Below are positions 1 to 5,508 of a stretch of DNA of 7,934 nucleotides, in pieces. The DNA comes from UBA3263 sp964549975 (GTDB lineage: Bacteria; Bacteroidota; Bacteroidia; Bacteroidales; Muribaculaceae). The stretch is taken from assembly GCA_964549975.1 (NCBI GenBank), contig CAZJWM010000096.1, forward strand, positions 1 to 7,934. The letters run 5' to 3'. The position numbers and the translations under genes were made by a program. A model generated the notes under the pieces. That model had not been told where the DNA came from. It saw nothing but the letters and a program-made list of their open reading frames with translations, and searched no databases. Numbering within the stretch: the stretch's first letter is position 1; each line of letters begins with the position of its first letter.

Positions 1-448
1 TGACACTGAATATTCTCTTGGAGATTGGGAACGAATGGAGAGCAAATTGCTTGGCATGTATCGTGAGTTATCTCAAGATAATCAGAAGTATGGCAACGAC
101 AAAACTACAGCCATAGTTCGCAATCTAAAGCAAGATGTTGACCGTGTTATCGCGGCAAAAGATATTGATGCCGCAGAAAAGTTGTACGACCAAATCTGGC
201 AGATGGATTATAAACTTGCTGAGGTCGAGTTTTACATTGCATGGATTTCTCAATGGAATCGCAATTTTAACCAAAAGAGATGGTCCAACCCCACAAGAGC
301 GAGAAGTCTCGTTAATCAGGGTATGGAACTGATTAACAAGGGAAATCCTAAAACAGAGGAATTGCGTCCAATAGCGTTTGAACTATCAGACATGCTGCCT
401 CGTAGTGAGAAGCCCCAAAACGAAGGTCTATTAAGACAAAAGAAATAG
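1..448 (+). CDS. C-terminal end of a probable Hsp70-like (DnaK-related) protein, 5' end outside window
   Basis: The frame is open from the left edge (codons begin at base 2) to the TAG at 446-448, giving about 148 visible residues. An ATG at 35 could give a 137-residue protein, with a GGAG about 11 nt upstream. However, the 11 preceding codons are open and read into the same charged helical style, so I favour the 3' end of a larger gene. The visible part is predicted to be almost all helix, rich in K, E, Q and N, with no membrane segment and no signal peptide. A stretch with W-S-N-P-T-R-A-R then a helix ending E-E-L-R-P-I-A-F-E-L-S-D-M-L-P resembles, from memory, the extreme C-terminus of large Hsp70-family proteins of Bacteroidota. 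The ATPase domain that would prove this is not in view. Base composition is AT-rich, like the next gene, which starts 54 nt downstream. The Hsp70 assignment is inference; an unrelated coiled protein remains possible. Confidence 0.5.
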   Translation, partial: DTEYSLGDWERMESKLLGMYRELSQDNQKYGNDKTTAIVRNLKQDVDRVIAAKDIDAAEKLYDQIWQMDYKLAEVEFYIAWISQWNRNFNQKRWSNPTRARSLVNQGMELINKGNPKTEELRPIAFELSDMLPRSEKPQNEGLLRQKK

Positions 449-456
449 TATAACAA

Positions 457-487
457 TCCGGCGAATAGACGTGTTCTATTCGCCGGA
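457..487 (+). other. Perfect 13-bp inverted repeat between the Hsp70-like gene and the pseudokinase-AAA gene
   Basis: The left arm (457-469) and right arm (475-487) are exact reverse complements, tccggcgaataga and tctattcgccgga, separated by the 5-nt loop cgtgt. The hairpin begins 8 nt after the upstream stop codon and ends 15 nt before the downstream ATG. On the + strand it is followed by ccaaacaatcg, with no T-run, so a classical intrinsic terminator is not evident. On the - strand the flank is T-rich, but no - strand gene lies there. It could be an attenuator or partial terminator, an mRNA-stabilising or processing hairpin, or a binding site for a dimeric regulator. The perfect pairing makes chance unlikely; the function is not determined. 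Confidence 0.75.
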
Positions 488-502
488 CCAAACAATCGTA
501 TT

Positions 503-2287
503 ATGCAACCCAACGACAAAATAGGTCCATATAAGATAGTATTCCTGCTAAAAAAGGGATACTATGCAGAGACATATCGAGTGGTTGACGAATCCGGGAA
601 CAAACGGGTTCTAAAACTATTCAATTTGGCTAAATTGTCGGAGAAACAATATAGCACTTCGATAACTGATTTAAATGAGGTCGCTATTGTGAAGACTCTC
701 AAGCATCCTAATACTCTCAGCTACATTGATAGTGGTGAATGTATAGTCGATGGACAACGATTTGTCTATCTTGTCTGCGATTTTATAATCGGAGAGACTC
801 TATTAGATAAGATAAAGCGAGAAGGTATTTGCAGCGTATATGATGTTAGGCAGATTACTATTGGCATCTTAAATGCAATAAAATCTTTGCATCATCAAAA
901 CTCTCCGATAATCCACAACGCAATAACGCCGGATAATATCATGCTTGACATGTCTACCAATTCAGTACAAGCCAAGCTTATAGGTTATGGTCATGCACAA
1001 ATTCTAGATAGCAGAAATAGAGCGCTATTTGCTGACGGACTTAACCCATTCTACATGGCACCAGAGCTATATAAAGGTCTATATTCTACACGAACAGACC
1101 TTTACGCAGTTGGAGTCATGATGTATCATTTGATTTTTGGAATTGCTCCTTGGTATATCGATTTATCTAAAGTATCAATAGAAAATAGAACTAGTGCGAT
1201 ATTAAACGAGCGTAAGCAGCCTATTAAAATACCAAATATCAACATCTTTGAACTTGATGATAATTTGCTTAACACCATTGTTAAAGCAACCAACCAAGAT
1301 GTAGATAAACGTTTCCAAAACGCAGACGAGTTCTTACGGGCGTTAACCGGCGATGACGAAGTCGAAAAAGGAACATATAATAAGGTCAACATAGAGTCTC
1401 AAAAGACCGATAGCGTTGCAACCCCGACCATAAAGAAGGGAAATGGATTTTCTGATGTGGCCGGTATGGACAAGGTTAAAGAACGCTTTCAGAATGAGAT
1501 AATTGACCTCATTCAGTATCCCGAGAAATATAAGAAATTACGTGTCACAATTCCCAACGGCGCTTTATTATACGGCCCGCCTGGATGTGGTAAAACATTT
1601 TTCGCCGAGAAATTTGCTGAAGAGATTGGATGGAACTACATGTACGTCCATTGTTCGGATGTTGCATCACCATACATACATGGTGGTCAGGAAAAAATTG
1701 CAGATCTATTCCAACAGGCCAAGGATAATGCGCCAACAATATTATTTCTGGACGAGATTGATGCAATGCTTGCAGATCGATCTCGTCATAACAATGTATC
1801 TGAATATGGCGAGGTAAACGAGTTCCTAACGCACCTGAATAATTGCGCAGATAATCAAATATTTGTGATTGGAGCGACAAATAATCCCCAAGGCATCGAT
1901 TCGGCAGCACTTCGTTCCGGACGTTTGGAAATGAAAATTTATATACCGGCGCCGGATGATAGCGAACGTGAAAAACTTCTTAAACTTTATCTAAAAGGTA
2001 GGTGTGCCACAGATATAGATTATAATGAACTTGTTAGGTTGACAACCGGCTATGTTTCAAAAGATATAAGTTCTCTTGTCAATAAAGCAGCTCGGTTAGC
2101 TGGTAAACTGGATAAAGAGAATGTTAGCATGGCTGAGCTTAAGGCTCAGATAGAACAGAGTAAAGAACAAGGAGAACTTCCATCTGTATCTGCGCAAGAG
2201 ATAAAACAGCATGAAGCTATTCGTGATCTATTTGAAGGCAGAAAATCATCTCGTCCTCACGTAGGATTCGTGCCACACGATGAATAA
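503..2287 (+). CDS. Pseudokinase-AAA+ ATPase fusion protein
   Basis: This 594-residue protein joins two domains. Residues ~5-282 have a protein-kinase fold: the beta3 lysine K38 (VLK), the helix-C glutamate E59, an APE motif (186-188) and D199 followed by G204 of helix F. The catalytic loop reads HNAITPDN (138-145), so the HRD aspartate is A140 and the following lysine is T142; only N145 is kept. The DFG motif reads GYG (161-163). The glycine loop keeps only G19 in KKGYYAETY. It is therefore expected to be a pseudokinase. After a polar linker (~285-313) comes an FtsH/Cdc48-type AAA+ module: Walker A GPPGCGKT (358-365), aromatic pore-loop candidate Y391, Walker B ILFLDEID (413-420), sensor-1 N460, arginine-finger residues R471/R474 in LRSGR, and a helical lid (~505-535). 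All ATPase residues look intact. No protease domain, zinc motif or membrane segment is present, so it is probably a cytosolic remodelling ATPase. The pseudokinase half may bind partners or nucleotide. The ATG at 503 follows the hairpin directly and has no Shine-Dalgarno. The gene is AT-rich compared with everything to its right. The domain calls are firm; the biological role is unknown. Confidence 0.9.
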   Translation: MQPNDKIGPYKIVFLLKKGYYAETYRVVDESGNKRVLKLFNLAKLSEKQYSTSITDLNEVAIVKTLKHPNTLSYIDSGECIVDGQRFVYLVCDFIIGETLLDKIKREGICSVYDVRQITIGILNAIKSLHHQNSPIIHNAITPDNIMLDMSTNSVQAKLIGYGHAQILDSRNRALFADGLNPFYMAPELYKGLYSTRTDLYAVGVMMYHLIFGIAPWYIDLSKVSIENRTSAILNERKQPIKIPNINIFELDDNLLNTIVKATNQDVDKRFQNADEFLRALTGDDEVEKGTYNKVNIESQKTDSVATPTIKKGNGFSDVAGMDKVKERFQNEIIDLIQYPEKYKKLRVTIPNGALLYGPPGCGKTFFAEKFAEEIGWNYMYVHCSDVASPYIHGGQEKIADLFQQAKDNAPTILFLDEIDAMLADRSRHNNVSEYGEVNEFLTHLNNCADNQIFVIGATNNPQGIDSAALRSGRLEMKIYIPAPDDSEREKLLKLYLKGRCATDIDYNELVRLTTGYVSKDISSLVNKAARLAGKLDKENVSMAELKAQIEQSKEQGELPSVSAQEIKQHEAIRDLFEGRKSSRPHVGFVPHDE

Positions 2288-2329
2288 TCACCGCGCTCTG
2301 CCGGTGCCCCGAGGGCGCGGAGCCGGGGA
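2288..2329. other. Convergent intergenic gap with weak GC-rich hairpins; composition boundary
   Basis: These 42 nt separate two convergent stop codons. Two short, mutually exclusive stems can be drawn: ccgcgc (2291-2296) with gcgcgg (2315-2320), and ccccg (2307-2311) with cgggg (2324-2328). Neither is followed by a T-tract in either direction, so a shared bidirectional terminator is only a possibility. The gap also marks the change from AT-rich to GC-rich sequence. No direct repeat, tRNA end or other attachment-site signature was seen. Confidence 0.25.
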
Positions 2330-2671
2330 TTAGTTGGACAGGAGGGAGGATTTGTCGGGGTGGCGCCAGCCGGCGCGGTATTCCTTGTTGGTGAAGTAGA
2401 CCTTCAGGTCGGCACGATATTCGTTTTCAACGAAGTAGATTTTCTTGTCGGCACGATAGGGCTTCTCCAGGAAATACCAGAGGCCTTTGTTGTCGCGGGC
2501 GCGATATTCCGAGGTGGTGCGATAGACCACCAGATCGGCGCGCGATTCGTAGTTGACCACGTAGACTTTCACGTCGGCGCGATATTCATTGTCGGTGACG
2601 TAGACTTTTTGCGCGGTGGCCTCAGTGATGGCGCCGAGCAGCAGCAATAGCGAGATGTAAATCGTTTTCAT
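2330..2671 (-). CDS. Secreted small repeat protein, DUF6150-like (YRAD repeats)
   Basis: This 113-residue protein begins with a Sec signal peptide: a short basic start (MK), a hydrophobic core (~4-15) and a likely signal-peptidase I site after ATA (residue 20). No lipobox cysteine is present. The mature part is six tandem units of about 13 residues (22-102) with consensus K-[VI]-Y-[VF]-x-x-x-E-Y-R-A-D. This pattern matches, from memory, the Bacteroidota family DUF6150. The alternation suggests short beta strands packed in a small beta-rich domain, located in the periplasm or outside the cell. The protein has no cysteines and no recognisable catalytic motif. It is the last gene of the minus-strand run, starting 15 nt after the trkH stop codon without a Shine-Dalgarno, so it is probably cotranscribed. 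No link to potassium transport can be read from its sequence. Function unknown. Confidence 0.8.
   Translation of the reverse strand: MKTIYISLLLLLGAITEATAQKVYVTDNEYRADVKVYVVNYESRADLVVYRTTSEYRARDNKGLWYFLEKPYRADKKIYFVENEYRADLKVYFTNKEYRAGWRHPDKSSLLSN
2366..2608 (-). repeat. Six in-frame tandem repeats of 13 codons (39 nt)
   Basis: Units within the secreted protein are residues 22-34, 35-47, 48-63, 64-76, 77-89 and 90-102. The third is lengthened by about three residues around RDNKG. Unit one is KVYVTDNEYRADV and unit five KIYFVENEYRADL. At DNA level the blocks gtcggcacgata and variants, and gaagtaga, recur at about 39-nt spacing, but with many changes. The repeat therefore looks old and kept by protein selection, not a fresh slippage array. 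Confidence 0.85.
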
Positions 2672-2686
2672 AGGTTGTACAGAAAT

Positions 2687-4153
2687 TTATCTATGCCAGA
2701 ATGTGCGGCTGAAGAGGGTCAAGACGGTGAAGATTTCCAAGCGGCCTATGAGCATCAACATCGAGAGGATCCACCATCCGGCGTCGGGTTGCGTGAGATA
2801 TTCGGCGCCGTTGCCGTCGATGGAGGCGTCGAGGCCGCAATTGTTCACGCAGGAGAAGGCGGAGAAGAAGCTGTCGAAAATCGGCACGTTGAGGGCGCAG
2901 AGGGCCAGGGCGCCCACGGCTATCACGGCGAAGTAGACGCAGAGGAAGGCCACGGTTTTGTGCACGAGTTCTTCGGAGACGGTGCGGCCGTTCATGCGCA
3001 CGGCGGTGACGGAGTTGGGGCGCAACACTCGGCGCAGTTCGCCGCGCAGGAATTTGAAGACGCAGATGGCGCGGTCGATTTTCGCGCCGCCGCTGGTGCT
3101 GCCGGCACAGCCGCCCATAAACATCAGGCCGATGGCCAGGGCCACGGGGCCGACGCCCCAGTTGGAGAAGTTGTTGAGCGTATAGCCTGCGGAGGTGATG
3201 AAGCTCACCACCTGAAAGAGCGGATTGATCAGCAGGTCGTCCCACTCGCGGAAGCCGTCGTTGATAAACACGAAGCAGATGTAGAGAAACGTCACTCCGG
3301 CTATGGCGCGGCAATAGGTCATGAAGGTTTCATTCTCCCAGAGCGACTTGAAGTTGCGGCAGGCTGCGCGATAGATAAGGGCGAAGTTCACGCCGCAGAG
3401 AAACATGTAGATGGTGATGACCACCTTGATGTAGGTGCTGTTCCAATGGTCGATGCCATGGCTTGAGGTGGAGAATCCGCCGGTGCTCACTGTGGCCATG
3501 GCGTGGCAGATGGCCTCAAAGGCGTTCATCGGGCCGGCCCAGAGCAGCAGAAAGAGCGAACCGGTCAGGGCCAGGTAGACGCCCCAGAGGCGCTTGGCCG
3601 TGGAGCTGATGCGCGGGTGCACTTTGTCGTGGGTGATGCCGGTCACTTCGGCGTGAAACATCTGGGTGCCGCCGGCGGAGTTGAGCATGGGCAGCACAGC
3701 CAGGGTGAAGAGGATAATCCCCATGCCGCCAATCCATTGACTCAGGCAGCGCCACACGTGCACGGCGTGGCTCAGCAGGTCGGTGCTCTCCACCAGCGAG
3801 GCGCCGGTGGTGGTGAAGCCGCTCATCGCCTCAAAGAAGGCGGCGCTCAGGCAGAGATGGGTCGACGGCGCCAGCATATATGGAATCATGCCAAAGAGCG
3901 AAAACACTATCCACACGGAGGCCGTGAGCAGGAATCCTTCGCGGCGTCCCATGTCGCTGTGGCGCGGCCGCGAGCACACGGCCATCAGCAGGCCGCAGAG
4001 GGCGGTGGCGGCGGTGCCGATGCCGAAGGCCTCGGCGGCCCCTTGCTCGCCGTCGCACAGGGCCACAACGGTGGGCACCAGCATAAACACGGCTTCGATG
4101 AGCAGGAGCCAGCCCATCACACGAAACACCATTGAAAAATTGATTCGCTGCAT
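2687..4153 (-). CDS. trkH: Trk potassium uptake system membrane subunit TrkH
   Basis: TrkH is the ion-conducting inner-membrane subunit of the Trk K+ uptake system. This 488-residue protein is hydrophobic throughout and shows the four pore-loop segments of the TrkH/Trk/HKT superfamily: SGFTTTGAS (111-119, filter glycine G117), TVSTGGFS (221-228, G225), TSAGY (320-324, G323) and VNNCGL (436-441, G440). The conserved GGCAGSTSGGAK stretch (347-358) sits in the M3 region that forms the gate. Length is as usual for the family (about 480-490). All four filter glycines are present, so an active channel is expected. It starts 20 nt after the trkA stop codon, and its partner TrkA is the preceding gene. 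The spacer has no clear Shine-Dalgarno. Expression is probably as part of the trkA-trkH unit, with gating by nucleotide-bound TrkA. Confidence 0.97.
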   Translation of the reverse strand: MQRINFSMVFRVMGWLLLIEAVFMLVPTVVALCDGEQGAAEAFGIGTAATALCGLLMAVCSRPRHSDMGRREGFLLTASVWIVFSLFGMIPYMLAPSTHLCLSAAFFEAMSGFTTTGASLVESTDLLSHAVHVWRCLSQWIGGMGIILFTLAVLPMLNSAGGTQMFHAEVTGITHDKVHPRISSTAKRLWGVYLALTGSLFLLLWAGPMNAFEAICHAMATVSTGGFSTSSHGIDHWNSTYIKVVITIYMFLCGVNFALIYRAACRNFKSLWENETFMTYCRAIAGVTFLYICFVFINDGFREWDDLLINPLFQVVSFITSAGYTLNNFSNWGVGPVALAIGLMFMGGCAGSTSGGAKIDRAICVFKFLRGELRRVLRPNSVTAVRMNGRTVSEELVHKTVAFLCVYFAVIAVGALALCALNVPIFDSFFSAFSCVNNCGLDASIDGNGAEYLTQPDAGWWILSMLMLIGRLEIFTVLTLFSRTFWHR

Positions 4154-4173
4154 AAACTTGGAAGTTGCTTGTT

Positions 4174-5508
4174 TTAGTTGAACAGGCGCTCAACTTTGTG
4201 GATGGCGCCGGTGAGGCAGAACACCACCACGCGGTCGCCGGCCTGAATTTGCGTGTCGCCGCCCACGAGTTGGCCGCGGCCGTTGCGGATGAGTCCGGCA
4301 ATGGTCATGTCGTGGCTGAGATGGAGGTCGCGCACGGCCGCACGGGTGATTTTGCTGCCGGGTTTCACCTCCAGTTCGGCCACTTCGGCGTCGGTCAGTG
4401 CCAGGCATTTGGCGTTGGAGGAGTCTTGGTCGAGCATAAATTGGAAGATTGCGCCGGCGGCCAGGAGTTTTTTGTTGACGATTGTGCCGATGTTGAGGGC
4501 CTCGGCCTCGCCTATGTATTGGATGTTTTCCACTTCGGCGATTGTCTTGGTGACGCCATATTCTTTGGAGGTGAGGCAGCCGAGGATGTTGGTCTCGGAG
4601 CTGTCGCTCACGGCCACGAAGGCATCCATCGAGCGGATGCCCTCTTCAAGGAGCAGGTCGTTGTCGCGGGCGTCGCCACACACCACGTCGGCATATGGGC
4701 AGCGCTCCACGGCGCGTTTACACTCTTTGGGGCTGGGGTCGATGATCTTCACGTTGTAGCGGTCGCCGAGCATGGTGGCCAAGCGAATGGCTATGCGCGA
4801 GGCGCCCATCACCATCACGTTGTGGACGTTGGCCTCCTCCTTGCCGCAGAGTTTGCGCAGGTCGTCGACGTTCTCGGGGCGCGTCATGAAGTAGATGATG
4901 TCGTCGGCCATGATGTAGTCGTCGCCGCGCGGGATGATGGTGTCGTGGCGGCGGCGTATGGCCGACACGTGGAAGTTGTGGCTGATGCGGCCGAATTCTT
5001 TGAGCTGCATCCCCACGATGGAGGCATTGTCGCGCACCTTCACGCCCACCAGTATCAGTTCGCCGTTCCACATCTCAAACCAGTGGCGCACCCACGTGCG
5101 GCGCAGGGCGGTGATGATTTCGGCGGCGGCAAAATATTCGGGATAGATCACGGAGTCCACACCGATGGAGCGGAAAAAGTCGTGGTGCTCGGGCTTCATA
5201 TATTCGAAGTTGTCGATGCGCGCCACGGTGCGCTTGGCGCCGAAGCCTTTGGCTATGGTGCAGGCGGTGATGTTGTCGGTTTCAAAGGGGGTGACGGCCA
5301 CGCAGAGGTCGCAGCCGGCGGCTCCGGCCTCTTGCAGGGTGGCAAACGAGGTGGGCGAACCGCACACGGTGAGCAGATTGTAGTTGGCTTCGAGGCGGTC
5401 GAGTTTCTCGCGGTCGCGGTCCACCAACACTATGTCTTGCTCTTCTTGCGAGAGCATTTTGGCCAGGTGGGAACCCACCTCTCCGGCGCCAACAATCAGA
5501 ATTTTCAT
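4174..5508 (-). CDS. trkA: Trk potassium uptake regulatory subunit TrkA (two RCK halves)
   Basis: TrkA is the cytosolic NAD(H)/ATP-binding ring that gates TrkH. The 444 residues form two repeated halves, each a Rossmann-fold TrkA_N domain followed by a TrkA_C domain. The first half has a canonical GAGEVG (7-12) and an acidic D30 at the end of beta2, fitting NAD binding. The second half has GASRIA (235-240), where the usual third glycine is alanine, and D257. The TrkA_C regions lie at about 140-220 and 365-444. Length matches two-RCK TrkA proteins of Bacteroidota. The start overlaps the dxs stop as ATGA (5505-5508), and AGGAGG lies 6 nt upstream, so the start is well supported and translation is probably coupled to dxs. 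trkH follows after 20 nt. Confidence 0.96.
   Translation of the reverse strand: MKILIVGAGEVGSHLAKMLSQEEQDIVLVDRDREKLDRLEANYNLLTVCGSPTSFATLQEAGAAGCDLCVAVTPFETDNITACTIAKGFGAKRTVARIDNFEYMKPEHHDFFRSIGVDSVIYPEYFAAAEIITALRRTWVRHWFEMWNGELILVGVKVRDNASIVGMQLKEFGRISHNFHVSAIRRRHDTIIPRGDDYIMADDIIYFMTRPENVDDLRKLCGKEEANVHNVMVMGASRIAIRLATMLGDRYNVKIIDPSPKECKRAVERCPYADVVCGDARDNDLLLEEGIRSMDAFVAVSDSSETNILGCLTSKEYGVTKTIAEVENIQYIGEAEALNIGTIVNKKLLAAGAIFQFMLDQDSSNAKCLALTDAEVAELEVKPGSKITRAAVRDLHLSHDMTIAGLIRNGRGQLVGGDTQIQAGDRVVVFCLTGAIHKVERLFN

Noticed and set aside
35..448. Complete 137-residue protein starting at the ATG at 35
   Set aside because: The frame is open to the left edge and the upstream codons look like a continuation of the same helix, so a truncated larger gene is preferred. 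A true start at 35 cannot be excluded.
457..487. Classical Rho-independent terminator
   Set aside because: The stem is perfect, but there is no T-run after it on the + strand, and no minus-strand gene needs a terminator there.
1..2329. Mobile element ends or attachment sites around the AT-rich module
   Set aside because: No transposase, integrase, tRNA, or terminal direct or inverted repeats could be found within the window; only the composition suggests transfer.
2366..2608. CRISPR array or satellite repeat
   Set aside because: The 39-nt periodicity is in frame, encodes a 13-residue protein repeat and varies from unit to unit without spacers.
2360..2650. 96-codon + strand frame with a repeating hydrophobic pattern
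   Set aside because: The pattern is the antisense image of the 39-nt repeats in the secreted YRAD protein, which has a clean signal peptide on the minus strand.
2675..4135. Two long + strand frames (263 and 210 codons) opposite trkH
   Set aside because: Same shadow effect: trkH shows all four pore motifs on the minus strand, while these frames show only low-complexity G/A/H/E-rich sequence.
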